A stretch of 64,000 nt of DNA from Lapidilactobacillus achengensis. GTDB taxonomy: Bacteria > Bacillota > Bacilli > Lactobacillales > Lactobacillaceae. The stretch is taken from positions 62,001 through 126,000 of the forward strand of contig NZ_RHOV01000001.1 in the NCBI RefSeq assembly GCF_003946655.1. Reading direction: 5' to 3'. Shown here piece by piece: positions 11,228 through 24,100 of this stretch. The notes beneath the pieces were generated by a model, which was given only the letters and a program-made list of their open reading frames with translations, ran no database searches and was not told the DNA's origin. Made by a program: the position numbers and the translations under genes. The stretch's first letter is position 1. Each line of letters opens with the position of its first letter.

Positions 11228-11273
11228 CTACAAAAGGCAATAAACAACTACGGTTTATTGCCTTTTGTAGTTT
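11228..11273 (+). terminator. Hairpin between pflB and pflA
   Basis: A perfect 18-bp stem (11228-11245 with 11253-11270), loop of 7, followed by TTT. It sits only 17 bases before the pflA start, and the pflA ribosome site follows directly. It likely terminates part of the transcripts and stabilises the pflB message, making pflB much more abundant than pflA. Confidence 0.7.
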
Positions 11274-11289
11274 GAAAGGAATGACTGTT

Positions 11290-12066
11290 ATGGTATTAGC
11301 AACAACAACAAAACCAGTGATGGGCTATGTTCATTCAATTGAAACATTCGGTTCCGTGGATGGACCGGGGATCCGCTACGTGATTTTCCTCCAAGGTTGC
11401 CGGATGCGTTGCGAGTTTTGCCATAATCCCGATACTTGGAACATTGGCACCGGGGACGAAATGACCAGTGATGAGATCCTGGCTGACGCCATCAAATATC
11501 GGGCTTTTTGGGGCAAACGCGGCGGGATCACCTGTAGCGGTGGCGAATCCTTATTGCAGATCGATTTCTTGATCGATTTGTTTACCAAGGCGAAAGCTGA
11601 AGGCATCAACACCTGTTTGGACACTTGCGGCCAGCCTTTTACTTATAAGGAGCCGTGGTTCAGCAAGTTCAAGCAGTTGATGGCGGTCACCGATGTCTCC
11701 TTGGTTGATATCAAGCAGATCGACACCGATCGGCACAAACGTTTAACAGGCTTTAATAACGAAACCGTCCTTGCGATGATCCAGTATATGTCCGATAACG
11801 GCCATCATATGTGGATCCGCCACGTTTTGGTGCCTGAACGCACTGATTATGATGAGAATTTGCGCGACCTGGGTCACTACATCAAGACCCTCAATAATGT
11901 GGATAAGGTTGAGATTCTGCCTTATCACACCATGGGCGTGGTTAAGTATGAAACCCTTGGGATCGATTATCCGTTGAAGGGCATTGAGCCGCCAACTCAT
12001 GATCGGGTCGTTAACGCTGAGAATTTGTTACAGGTTGAAGATTATCAAGGCTGGCGTACACGCTAA
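11290..12066 (+). CDS. pflA: Pyruvate formate-lyase activating enzyme
   Basis: Radical SAM enzyme that installs the glycyl radical on PflB. The cluster motif is CRMRCEFC (CxxxCxxC) at about residues 36-43, followed by HNPDTW. The glycine-rich GGITCSGGESLLQ block is typical of SAM binding. I choose the ATG at 11290 because AAAGGA lies 9 bases upstream; the earlier in-frame TTG and ATG are too close to it. This gives 258 residues, the usual size. Confidence 0.96.
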   Translation: MVLATTTKPVMGYVHSIETFGSVDGPGIRYVIFLQGCRMRCEFCHNPDTWNIGTGDEMTSDEILADAIKYRAFWGKRGGITCSGGESLLQIDFLIDLFTKAKAEGINTCLDTCGQPFTYKEPWFSKFKQLMAVTDVSLVDIKQIDTDRHKRLTGFNNETVLAMIQYMSDNGHHMWIRHVLVPERTDYDENLRDLGHYIKTLNNVDKVEILPYHTMGVVKYETLGIDYPLKGIEPPTHDRVVNAENLLQVEDYQGWRTR

Positions 12067-12156
12067 AAAATAGTGCATTCATGCACGAAAAGTAGGACTT
12101 GGCTAGACAAGATAGTTAACTTTTTGTAAGCAAGTCGTCTTAGAAATGGCTTAAGC

Positions 12157-12187
12157 AAGGGCAACAATCAAAATTGTTGCCCTTTTT
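12157..12187 (+). terminator. Terminator after pflA
   Basis: AAGGGCAACAAT pairs perfectly with ATTGTTGCCCTT around a CAAA loop, with a T5 run. It ends the pfl transcript about 90 bases after the pflA stop. Confidence 0.9.
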
Positions 12188-12202
12188 ACGCCCTTATATT
12201 AT

Positions 12203-12230
12203 TATAATGTTAAAGTTCCGAAGACTTTAA
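12203..12230 (+). promoter_or_regulatory. -10 element and LysR-type operator
   Basis: TATAAT at 12203-12208 is followed at once by TTAAAGT-N7-ACTTTAA (12210-12230), a perfect interrupted dyad containing the T-N11-A pattern bound by LysR-type regulators. Its position over the transcription start suggests autorepression of the next gene. Confidence 0.5.
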
Positions 12231-12249
12231 AATAAGTGGGGGGATTTTT

Positions 12250-13212
12250 ATGAAGACACGTCAAGAGAACTTATTCGCCTCGAAAACGCTGACTTATTTC
12301 TTACAGTTGGCCGAGACGATGAATTACACGCAAGCCGCGCAGATTCTAGGAATTACGCAGCCGGCGCTAACACAACAGATCAAGAAGCTAGAGCGAACTG
12401 TGGGGGCTCCGGTCTTCTTCTCGATCGGGAAAAAATTATATCTATCGGATGCCGGGCGGACGATGTTAGCGACCACCCAGTCAATTTTCGCGCTGGTCAA
12501 CGAAGCCTTGGATAAGGTACAGCAATCTACCAGCCCAACCAGTGGGTCAATCAATATCGGTTTTCTTTCGTCAATGGAAGACAGCGCTTTCGAGGCTTTC
12601 TTCATTCACTTCTCGGAGAAATATCCGGATATTAAGGTGCGGTTTGTTTTACTGACGCGGCGGGAGATCTGGGATCAACTAGAGAACAACCAAATCGATT
12701 TAGCGGTGATGTACGTGCCAGACCAAAGCATCAAAAATTGGCGTTCTTATGGTAGCCGCAAGATCTTTTCGGATCATTTGATTTTCTTCCATCAAGACGA
12801 GAAGTTGGCGAATAAACCTAAAGTTCGCTTACCAGCGACTACGAAAACCGATTGGGTCACTTATCCACCTGATTACTTTATTTCGCAATTGCTGATGGAA
12901 GTCTACAAGAATAAGATGGTTGATGAACCGGTCAGTCGGGCGCAGTTCACGTCACCATTCCAAATCATGCGTTTCGCGCAAGCGCGTGGCTTGTCAACCG
13001 CATTACCGTATAGCTTCTGGTTAGCTCACCAAAATGAGTTTAAGTTGGAGCAGGCAACCTTTGACCCGGCGATCAATTTCGATATGGCTTTCGTTTATCG
13101 TCAAGATAAGCTGAAGATTCCGCGGATCGAACGCTTCTTCAGTGAGTGGGATGATTTCTTCAAGGAACGTGATTATGGCACGGTCTTAAGCGAAGGCATC
13201 GCGCTCCGTTAA
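12250..13212 (+). CDS. LysR-type transcriptional regulator
   Basis: A 320-residue LysR-family regulator. The N-terminal winged helix-turn-helix is at about residues 12-70 (ETMNYTQAAQILGITQPALTQQIKKLE). A periplasmic-binding-like effector domain follows from about residue 95 (GSINIGFLSS). The effector cannot be read from the sequence. It lies directly after pflB-pflA but has its own promoter, a dyad at the start and a GGGGGG ribosome site. A role in controlling pfl is possible but unproven. A strong terminator follows. Confidence 0.92.
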   Translation: MKTRQENLFASKTLTYFLQLAETMNYTQAAQILGITQPALTQQIKKLERTVGAPVFFSIGKKLYLSDAGRTMLATTQSIFALVNEALDKVQQSTSPTSGSINIGFLSSMEDSAFEAFFIHFSEKYPDIKVRFVLLTRREIWDQLENNQIDLAVMYVPDQSIKNWRSYGSRKIFSDHLIFFHQDEKLANKPKVRLPATTKTDWVTYPPDYFISQLLMEVYKNKMVDEPVSRAQFTSPFQIMRFAQARGLSTALPYSFWLAHQNEFKLEQATFDPAINFDMAFVYRQDKLKIPRIERFFSEWDDFFKERDYGTVLSEGIALR

Positions 13213-13224
13213 ATTTGACCTAGC

Positions 13225-13260
13225 AATCCAGGGGACAGTTCATTGTCTCCTGGATTTTTT
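13225..13260 (+). terminator. Terminator after the LysR gene
   Basis: AATCCAGGGGACA pairs with TGTCTCCTGGATT (one G-U pair), followed by a T6 run. Confidence 0.9.
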
Positions 13261-13401
13261 GCTGTCGGCAATTGGCTTGGGGGAATAAATTGCGATTGGG
13301 GGTCACAGACTCTGCTTTTTGCGGTAGAATAGAACTGAACAGTTAATTTGTAAAACAGGCAATTTAGCAGTCAAGATGATAACAGTGAAGGAGCTTTTTT
13401 T

Positions 13402-14331
13402 ATGGCAAAGGAACTTGTCTTCGGACATCAAAATCCAGATACAGATGCGATCGCGGCGGCGATCTCCTACGCTTATCTAGAAAAACAATTAGGCGCGGAT
13501 ACGGAAGCGGTGGCTTTAGGCGCGCCGAATGAAGAAACGGCCTATGCTTTAGATCATTTCGGTGTGTCAGCACCGCGGGTCATCGAAACAGCGGCTAATG
13601 AAGTTCAAGCCGTCATGTTGGTGGATCATAACGAACCGCAACAAAGTGTCAGCGATATTGCCGACGTGCGCGTTTCACACGTGGTCGATCATCATCGGAT
13701 CAGCAACTTCAATACGGCGGAACCTTTATATTATCGCGCTGAACCTGTGGGCTGTACCAGCACGATCCTGTGGGAAATGTATGAGCAACATGAGATCGCG
13801 ATTCCTCAAGCGATTGCTGGTCTGATGTTGTCCGCGATTATTTCGGACACCTTACTTTTCAAATCACCAACCACCACACCTTTGGATCGCGCCGCTGTTG
13901 TCGCTTTGGCGAAGATTGCTGATGTTGACTATGAGGCCTATGGGTTAGCCATGTTGAAGGCGGGAACAGATCTGTCCGCTAAATCAGAGGCGGAATTGAT
14001 TGACCTTGACGCTAAAAGTTTCGAAATGAACGGGAACGCGGTCCGTGTTGCGCAGATCAACACCATCGACCTTCCTAGTGTTTTAGCGCGCCAGACTGCG
14101 TTAGCGGCGGCGATCGATCAAGAAATCAGCGCCCACGATTACGCCTTATTCGTCGTCATCATCACTAATATTTTGACCAGCGATTCCCAAGTACTGGCCT
14201 ATGGCGCCGCGAACGGGTTAGCTGCCTTCGAAAAGGCGTTTGGCAAGAAATTGGTTGATCACGTGGTTGAGTTACCTGGCGTTGTTTCCCGGAAGAAACA
14301 AGTCGTCCCACCATTGACGGCCGCTTTTTAG
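13402..14331 (+). CDS. ppaC: Manganese-dependent inorganic pyrophosphatase
   Basis: Family II (DHH) pyrophosphatase, a cytoplasmic Mn enzyme that hydrolyses pyrophosphate from biosynthesis. The 309-residue protein has GHQNPDTDA at residues 8-16, DHNE near 75, DHH near 97 and the C-terminal SRKKQ substrate loop near 299. Length and motif spacing match PpaC. It is monocistronic, with AGGAG before the ATG and a terminator about 90 bases after the stop. Confidence 0.97.
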   Translation: MAKELVFGHQNPDTDAIAAAISYAYLEKQLGADTEAVALGAPNEETAYALDHFGVSAPRVIETAANEVQAVMLVDHNEPQQSVSDIADVRVSHVVDHHRISNFNTAEPLYYRAEPVGCTSTILWEMYEQHEIAIPQAIAGLMLSAIISDTLLFKSPTTTPLDRAAVVALAKIADVDYEAYGLAMLKAGTDLSAKSEAELIDLDAKSFEMNGNAVRVAQINTIDLPSVLARQTALAAAIDQEISAHDYALFVVIITNILTSDSQVLAYGAANGLAAFEKAFGKKLVDHVVELPGVVSRKKQVVPPLTAAF

Positions 14332-14420
14332 AACGATCAATTAGAGCAATCAAAGAATTTGATCAAAGCAGCGGTGGCAACAGTTTTCGGTTGTTCAACG
14401 CTACGGTACCAGCGAACGAG

Positions 14421-14452
14421 GTCAAGGATCAATGCTGATCCCTGGCTTTTTT
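14421..14452 (+). terminator. Terminator after ppaC
   Basis: GTCAAGGATCA pairs with TGATCCCTGGC (one mismatch, one G-U) around an ATGC loop, with a T6 run. Confidence 0.8.
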
Positions 14453-14528
14453 CGTGGCATGGCAGGCCGCTGAGGTGGAATTGATCAGAACCGCGGTTTC
14501 ATTCTGACCGCATTATTGTTAAAATAGA

Positions 14529-14583
14529 ATGTTGTTAAATAGAATGTTACTAAAAAATGTTGCTAAAAGATGTTGCTAAAAAT
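14529..14583. repeat. Degenerate 13-14 bp tandem repeat
   Basis: Four imperfect units of the form ATGTTGCTAAAAA, the first two more diverged. It lies in the 14453-14842 spacer between ppaC and a GNAT gene. The rest of that spacer is AT-rich and holds no gene I can support. Confidence 0.6.
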
Positions 14584-14860
14584 TGAGTGGTACCGAAGTA
14601 GAAAGTTACAAAAAATAGAATGATAGCGATAAAAGAGTTGTTTAAAATAGCTTGTTGCCAACTTGGCAGCTTGCTAGAAGACAACGCTAAATAAATATTT
14701 TGATAATCAGAAATCTAAAATAAAACCAAGCAATGAACCAAGTAACGAGACTGGGTCGACCAAGTGGCGGTGGCTGCTGGGCTGAGATCCGTCAAGACAG
14801 AATTAGCGCCACTAAAACGTAGCTACTCAAGATCAATGAGCGGTGATGGAGGGTCGATTT

Positions 14861-15310
14861 ATGATCAATGAACTTTTGGTGCCGACGATGGCCGAGATTA
14901 CAACGATCGCTGATATTTGGTTACAGGGTAATTTAGACGCGCATGATTTCATTACGGCTGACTATTGGCAGGAGAATTTGGAAAGTGTGCGGCAACAATT
15001 GCCCGAGGCACGCTTGTTTGTCGCGCGCGAAACGGCGACCGGGCCGATCATTGGCTTCTTGGGGCTGATCGATACAGAAATCGCGGGCTTGTTCATCTCG
15101 TCGGAGCATCGCCACCAAGGCTGGGGGCAGCGCTTGATCATTGAGGCGAAGCAGGCGGTCCCGCAATTGACCTTGTACGCCTACGAGGCGAATACTCACG
15201 CAATCAATTTCTATTTGCGCCAGAATTTCGTGATCAGTTGTCACCAAATCGATCAGAATACCGGATTCCCGGAGATTGCGATGGCTTGGCGCCGGGAAAT
15301 CAGCGCTTAA
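14861..15310 (+). CDS. GNAT family N-acetyltransferase
   Basis: A 149-residue single-domain GNAT protein. The acetyl-CoA pyrophosphate loop is HRHQGWGQRL near residue 90, after a short GFLGL beta strand, and YAYEANTHAINFYLRQNF is the usual C-terminal motif of the fold. The start at 14861 has GGAGGG at 7 bases; an ATG at 14843 lacks a ribosome site. Small GNATs act on many amines, so the acceptor is unknown. It stands alone between two repeat-rich spacers. Confidence 0.85.
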   Translation: MINELLVPTMAEITTIADIWLQGNLDAHDFITADYWQENLESVRQQLPEARLFVARETATGPIIGFLGLIDTEIAGLFISSEHRHQGWGQRLIIEAKQAVPQLTLYAYEANTHAINFYLRQNFVISCHQIDQNTGFPEIAMAWRREISA

Positions 15311-15336
15311 ACTGGTCATCGAACTTAATGGAATCC

Positions 15337-15372
15337 TTAATGTCATGTAAAATGTCATGTAATATGTGATGT
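15337..15372. repeat. 12-bp tandem repeat, three units
   Basis: Units TTAATGTCATGT, AAAATGTCATGT and AATATGTGATGT follow head to tail, directly downstream of the GNAT gene. Confidence 0.65.
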
Positions 15373-15438
15373 AATTAGGAAGAATGATTTTGCTTGACGG
15401 CTGATTTGAGCAGTTCTAAAATCTAAAAATCAGAAACT

Positions 15439-15468
15439 AATCAAATTCAGATCCAATCAAATTCAGAT
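15439..15468. repeat. 16-bp period direct repeat
   Basis: AATCAAATTCAGAT occurs at 15439 and 15455, about 50 bases before the metallophosphoesterase start. It could be a slippage duplication or paired binding sites. Confidence 0.55.
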
Positions 15469-15514
15469 AATGTTAGCCAAATAGATTAAGTTAGACAGAA
15501 TGAAGAGGGTAATT

Positions 15515-16432
15515 ATGGATCAGCGCATCGCAATTTTATCGGATGTTCATGGCAATGTTCAAGCGTTAACGGCAGTTTTGACGGCGGCGCAAGCAGAAGG
15601 CGCGACTGAGTATTGGTACTTAGGAGACTTGGTGATGCCGGGACCGGGGACCAACCAATTGTTTGAGTTACTTGATCAAGTCAATCTGACTGTTTTTCTC
15701 AAAGGGAATTGGGATGCTTTCGTTGACGAAATCAGTCGCAATGGCGCTCAGTTCGTTGATTTGGCCAATACGCAAGATGTCTACGTGACCAACTTGGTAG
15801 AATATGTTTGTCGTGACCTGAAGCCGGCCTACGCGCAACGGCTAGCGACTAGCCCAATCACCGCCATTGTGCGGCGCAATGGCCTGACGATTTCCCTGAA
15901 TCATAATTTACCGCAGATCAATTATGGCCATCAGCTGTTACCCTTTGAGGAGCAAGATCAATTCGATAACTTGCTGACCCAGGCGGAGCAACAGGCTGGC
16001 GGTCCCGTTGATTTGGCCGTCTACGGACACGTGCATCATCAACTGTTGCGAACGAGTCGTCAGGATCAACTGGTGCTCAATCCGGGATCTATTGGGCAAC
16101 CGTTTAGTGAGTGGGGGCCGTTGTTTCAAGATCACCGCGCCCAATTTGCCTTGTTGCACCTTGATGATCAAGGGTTCGCCGGGGTTGATTTTCGTCATGT
16201 GGCTTACGATGTTTCCGCGGAGCTGGCTGCGGCGGAACAAGTGGGGTTGCCATATTACGAGTTGTACCGCAAGGTTTGTCTCACTGGGCAGTCCAGTACC
16301 CATGATGCCCAGACGTTGGCCGCCTGCAATCAGCGGACGCCTTATGTAGCGCGGGCGAAGGCTTTTTTGACAGGTGAGCGCAAGCCAGCGGGGTCCACAG
16401 GCCCGGATCAGGCGCCAGAAACCCACGAATAA
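15515..16432 (+). CDS. Metallophosphoesterase (calcineurin-like)
   Basis: A 305-residue calcineurin-like phosphoesterase of the YfcE/diadenosine-tetraphosphatase type. Its metal-binding motifs appear in order: DVHGN (near 10), GDLVMPG (near 37), GNWD (near 68), the SLNHN His (near 130) and GHVHHQ (near 171). NPGSIGQP follows the last motif, as in the family. Substrate is unknown; options include dinucleotide polyphosphates, cyclic nucleotides and phosphoproteins. The ATG at 15515 has AAGAGGG at 5 bases, better than the ATG at 15500. Confidence 0.88.
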   Translation: MDQRIAILSDVHGNVQALTAVLTAAQAEGATEYWYLGDLVMPGPGTNQLFELLDQVNLTVFLKGNWDAFVDEISRNGAQFVDLANTQDVYVTNLVEYVCRDLKPAYAQRLATSPITAIVRRNGLTISLNHNLPQINYGHQLLPFEEQDQFDNLLTQAEQQAGGPVDLAVYGHVHHQLLRTSRQDQLVLNPGSIGQPFSEWGPLFQDHRAQFALLHLDDQGFAGVDFRHVAYDVSAELAAAEQVGLPYYELYRKVCLTGQSSTHDAQTLAACNQRTPYVARAKAFLTGERKPAGSTGPDQAPETHE

Positions 16433-16569
16433 TGAATCAAGTGGGGGCGCTAATTTCGGGAAAATACGTGAATAAGGTAACATGAAATCGTGTTTTTGAG
16501 GGGCTAGCATTCGGAAATTGCTGTTATTTCTTTGAACTAAAAGCTTGAGAAAAAAGGATGTGTCTGTTA

Positions 16570-17043
16570 ATGGCGACCAGCAAGCCCGCTTCGGTCAGCT
16601 ATCGTGATTTTCAACTGGAGGACGCTGAAGCGACTCTGGCCATGATTCGGCGTGCGATTCAGCAAATTCCAGATCGAGATTATGATTGGCCGCGGCGCCA
16701 AGCTTGGGCTAGTTTCAGCAATGAGGCTTGGCTAGCGGCGATCGCGTCCATGACAACGCTAGTAGCCGTTACTCAAGATCGAGAGATTGCTGGGTTTGCG
16801 GCAATGACCGCCACGGGTTACTTGGATTATCTTTATGTTGATCCGGCTCACCAAGGCGCGGGCATCGGCGCACATTTATTAAGGGCAATCGAGCGGCGCC
16901 AACCCGCATCGGTTTGGACGACGGACGCCTCGATCACAGCGCGACCGTTTTTTGAACATCATGGTTATCAAGTTATCAAGGAAAATCAGGTTGAGCGACA
17001 ACAACTGATCCTGATCAATTTTCGAATGCAAAAGATTGCCTGA
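16570..17043 (+). CDS. GNAT family N-acetyltransferase
   Basis: A 157-residue GNAT. The acetyl-CoA loop is HQGAGIGAHLL near residue 100, following YLDYLYVDP. The C-terminal FFEHHGYQV is a common GNAT ending. The acceptor is unknown. The ATG at 16570 is about 11 bases from AAAAGGA; the ATG at 16558 overlaps that site. It is not closely related to the GNAT at 14.9 kb. Confidence 0.85.
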   Translation: MATSKPASVSYRDFQLEDAEATLAMIRRAIQQIPDRDYDWPRRQAWASFSNEAWLAAIASMTTLVAVTQDREIAGFAAMTATGYLDYLYVDPAHQGAGIGAHLLRAIERRQPASVWTTDASITARPFFEHHGYQVIKENQVERQQLILINFRMQKIA

Positions 17044-17172
17044 AAAAAAACGGATGTCAAAAAGGATTGGATGCAACAACCTTGAAAATTTCGGGATGGT
17101 GCGTCAGAAGGCTGTCAGCGGCGTTCAAACTAAAAAGGACCAGTAAGTCATCACAACTAAGCAATCTAAACG

Positions 17173-17217
17173 TGAACCGTGGCAGCAGTCATTGAACTGA
17201 GCTACGGTTCATTTTTT
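17173..17217 (+). terminator. Terminator after the second GNAT gene
   Basis: TGAACCGTGGC pairs with GCTACGGTTCA (one mismatch), then a T6 run. Confidence 0.8.
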
Positions 17218-17715
17218 GTGATCGCGACTTGCACTTGGATTGCTGATCGTTAGTGTGGCTGTTGGCGCTAGTAGATACAAGTCGATAGATAAGTAACTAG
17301 AATGTCGGCGCGTTGATTGTTAGAGCGCTATTTGATTACTGACTGATGGCTGGTGATTAAATAAAAAGTCAGTGTTGTGATTTGGTAGCGGGAATGATTG
17401 GGTTGCAAGAGTCAGAATTCAGAACCCAGACAGATCTCGATAACACTAATAAGATCAATTACACGCTGAGCGGGCTTCATTCAAGGACGTACAAACCCAG
17501 GAATTATTCCCGTAACACTACTTCCGATAATATATATTATGTTAACTTAGATTTATCGAATGGCTCAGTCAGTTCGCGCTACCTAACCTACCCACCCATA
17601 TCTGGACCATCCCCGAGATTATCCTGCGAATAACTATGGCGAAACCGAGAAAAAATTTTAGCGACGGCTGGGATGATCTAACTGAATTACATTACTTGAA
17701 CATTTAATCTGGACG
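17218..17715. other. Gene-free spacer between convergent units
   Basis: About 500 bases of low GC with no supported gene. An 83-codon frame at 17382-17633 has no ribosome site and no recognisable composition. The only feature I see is a 14-base palindrome, ATAATATATATTAT, at 17527-17540. Confidence 0.5.
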
Positions 17716-17771
17716 CAAAAAATGACAAGAAGAAAATCTGCTACTGCGAAAGATTCTCTCTTTGTCATTTT
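17716..17771 (-). terminator. Terminator of the pyr operon
   Basis: On the minus strand AAAATGACAA with a GAATC extension pairs at 17 of 20 positions with the arm ending TTGTCATTTT, followed by a T run. It lies about 90 bases after pyrE. Confidence 0.85.
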
Positions 17772-18633
17772 ATTTATCCTTAGCGGAAGCGGAACTCGTA
17801 TCATCACTTTATTACTCATCACTTGATCACTTGAGCTTCTGCACCTCATCAAGTCCCGAAATCAGTTCGCGAATTGCGCGCCCCAAGCCTGGGGATCTTG
17901 GCGCCATTGTTGCAGAATCTCGCGATCTTGAGCGCTGATATATCCTTGGTCGACGGCGGTCTCGATCAAGCTGGTGTAGTTGGTCAAGGTGGTACACGGC
18001 AGGTCTACGCCGACAAAATTCGCCTGGCCCACTGGCAGTTGATAGCTAAAGATCCCAACCACACCTAAGACTTGCGCGCCTTCACGTTGGGCGGCCTGGA
18101 CGGCTTGAAGGACACTGCCACCGGTGGAAATCAAATCGTCGATCACGACAGCTTTGCTATTGGCGGCTAGATGACCTTCGATTTGACGACCTTGACCGTG
18201 GTCCTTGGGTTGGGAACGAATGTAGATCAGGGGCAGATCCAACAAGCTCGCGACGATCGCGGCATGGGGAATGCCCGCTGTCGCGGTGCCGGCAATCACG
18301 TCTACTTGCGGATAAAGTTGCTGGATCATCGTGGCCAGGCCTTGGGCGATTCGTTGCCGAATGGCGGGATAACTGATCGTTAGCCGATTGTCGGTGTAGA
18401 TCGGACTTTTCAAGCCACTGGCCCAGGTAAACGGTTGTTGCGGGCTGAGTGTGACTGCTTTGATGCGCAAAAGATCAGCGGCGATCTGGTGCGCCAGCGC
18501 TTGACTGTCCACGGCCGCGCCAGTTGCGGCGGAAGCGGCAGAAGTAGCGGCTGTGTTTTTGGTCTGATTGGGATTGATTTGAGCGGTGCTCGAAGTTGTT
18601 GCGACTTGCTTGTTACCCATCTGTTGACTCGCT

Positions 18634-21189
<2,556 letters not shown>

Positions 21190-21193
<4 letters not shown>

Positions 21194-24100
21194 CGCACTG
21201 TTCCTCCTAACGGATTGGTGGTAAAGGTCCGTGATTCTAAGACGCGTAAAATCGCCGCGGCGGTATCAAGTGAAGTAAAGAGCGGTACATTGTGTTCGGT
21301 GGCCGTTTGGCGGATCTGAAAACCATCAGAAGCGGCATCTTGATCACGGTTCAAGGTATTGATGACGACTTGGATCTTACCTGCCTGCAATTGGTCAAGG
21401 ATGTTAGGCGCCGTGGTTACGGGCAACTTCGCCACTGTTTGCCCGTTGATCCCTGCCTTCTGGAAATAGGCGGCGGTGCCAGCGGTAGCCATGATCTGAT
21501 AGCCCAACTCACGAAAACGGCGGGCCAGCTGACTGGCTTCGGCCTTATCTTCGTCGGCCACTGTGAACAAGATCGTGCCATACTCAGGTAACACCAATTT
21601 GGCGGCGGTGAAGGCCTTGAAGAGCGCCTTTTCTAAGGTGGTATCGGTACCCATGACCTCGCCAGTTGATTTCATTTCCGGGCCTAACAGACTATCGACG
21701 TTGTGCAGTTTACTGAAGGAGAAGACCGGCGCCTTGACGTGGACCAAGGGACCTTCAGGATATAGACCATCTTGGTAACCGAGTTCTGCCAAGCTGGCGC
21801 CCAAAATCACCCTAGTAGCAACGCGGGCCATGGGGATCCCGGTAACTTTACTGAGGAAAGGCACGGTGCGGCTGGCCCGGGGATTGACCTCGATCACGTA
21901 GACTTGCTGATCACGGACGATAAACTGAATATTCATCAAGCCGACACAGTTCAGCGCTAGCGCTAATTGTCGGGTGGCGGCAACGATTTTGGCCTTGATG
22001 GCGGGGCTGAAGGAAGGCGCGGGATAAACCGCCATCGAGTCGCCGGAATGGACCCCAGCCCGCTCAATGTGTTCCATGATCCCAGGCAGTAAAACTTGGT
22101 GGCCATCTGAGATCACGTCAACTTCGCATTCCTTACCCACCAAATAATGGTCGATCAAAACCGGATGTTCGTGGGAAACTTGGACAGCGTCATGAATGTA
22201 GCGCTCAAGTTCATTGGGATCGGCGATGATTTTCATCGCCCGCCCGCCGAGCACGTAACTGGGACGGATCAAAACGGGATAGCCCACCCGTTCAGCGACG
22301 GCTAACGCAGCTGGCGCGGTGGTCGCGGTGTCGCCTAGTGGTTGGGGGATCCCCAGTTCTTGGATCACCTGCTCGAATTCATCCCGATCCTCAGCCCGGT
22401 TCAAATCGGCCAGCTCGGTTCCGAGAATTTTCACCCCTGCCGCTGCTAAAGGCGCCGCCAAATTGATCGCGGTCTGACCCCCGAATTGGACGATCACGCC
22501 CAAAGGTTGTTCCAGGTCAATGACATTCAGCACATCTTCCAAGGTCAAAGGCTCGAAATACAGCTTATCTGAAATCGAGAAATCCGTGGAGATCGTTTCC
22601 GGATTATTATTGATGATGATCGCCTCGTAACCAGCAGCCTGGATCGCCTGAACGCAATGAACGGTCGCGTAATCGAATTCAATCCCTTGGCCAATGCGGA
22701 TCGGACCCGCGCCTAAAACCAAGACAGCCGGTTTGCCATTGGGCTGGCTTTCATTCTCATGTTCATAACTGCTGTAAAAATAAGGCGTTTGCGAGCTGAA
22801 TTCCGCTGCGCATGTATCGACCATTTTGTAAACCGGGGTTAGGCCTAGGGCTTGCCGCTGTTGGCGGATCGCCAGCGCCGTTGTTTGCCAAAGCCTGGCA
22901 ATCGTCTCATCGCTGAAACCATTGCGTTTAGCCTGCCGTAAAACCGCTTGATCTTGGGGATGGGCCGCCAGCGCTTGCTCCAGCTCAATAATGTGTTGGA
23001 CCTTATCCAAGAAGAACAGATCAATCTTGGTCAACTCCTGCAATTCCGTTAGGTCATAGCCTCGGCGCAAAGCCAGGGCCAGATAGAACAAGCGGTCATC
23101 TTGGGGATGGATCAATTGGTCGCTTAATTGTTGGTCACTGACTTGAGCCAGTTCAGGCAGTTCCAAATGATGGGTACCGATTTCCAGCGAACGCACGGCC
23201 TTCAACAAGGATTCCTCGAAATTTCGCCCGATGGCCATGACCTCTCCGGTGGCCTTCATTTGGGTGCCTAAACGGCGTTCACCTTGGGCGAATTTGTCAA
23301 ACGGCCAACGGGGGATTTTCGTCACCACATAATCCAAGGTCGGTTCAAATTCCGCCAAAGTCGTTCCAGTCACCGGATTGACGATCTCGTCTAGGGTCAG
23401 GCCCACCGCGATTTTGGCGGCGATTTTAGCGATGGGATAACCGGTGGCCTTGGACGCCAGCGCGGAGGAACGTGAGACACGGGGATTGACCTCGATCACA
23501 TAATATTGAAAGCTCTGAGGATCTAGCGCCAACTGAACGTTACAGCCACCTTCGATCTTCAAGGCCCGGATAATTTTCAAGGACGCGTCGCGCAACATTT
23601 GGTTCTCGCGATCGGTCAAGGTTTGCACTGGCGCGGTCACGATCGAATCCCCGGTGTGGATGCCGACTGGATCAACATTTTCCATGTTACAGATCACCAA
23701 GGCGTTGTCGGCGGCGTCGCGCATGACCTCATATTCGATTTCTTTGAAGCCGGCGATGCTTTGCTCGATCAAGGCCTGGGTGATCGGCGATAGGCTCAAA
23801 GCGTTGGCGCAGATCTCCGCCAATTCGGTTGGATTGGCGCAAAGTCCCCCACCGGTGCCCCCCATGGTAAAAGCAGGTCGGACGATCACGGGATAGCCAT
23901 TTTGTTGGGCGAATTCTAAAGCGGCCGCCACGGTTTGGACCGTGGTTGACGCGGGGATCGGTTGCTGCAAGTCAGTCATCAATTGCTTGAACAATTCCCG
24001 ATCTTCGGCCTGATTGATCGCGGTCAGTTTGGTGCCCAGTAATTCGATCTGCAATTCGTCTAAAATCCCACTCTCCGCCAATTCCAGGGCGAGATTCAAC

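Noticed and set aside
17382-17633. 83-codon open frame in the spacer before pyrE
   Set aside because: No ribosome site, no domain pattern, low GC and placement in a spacer between two terminators.
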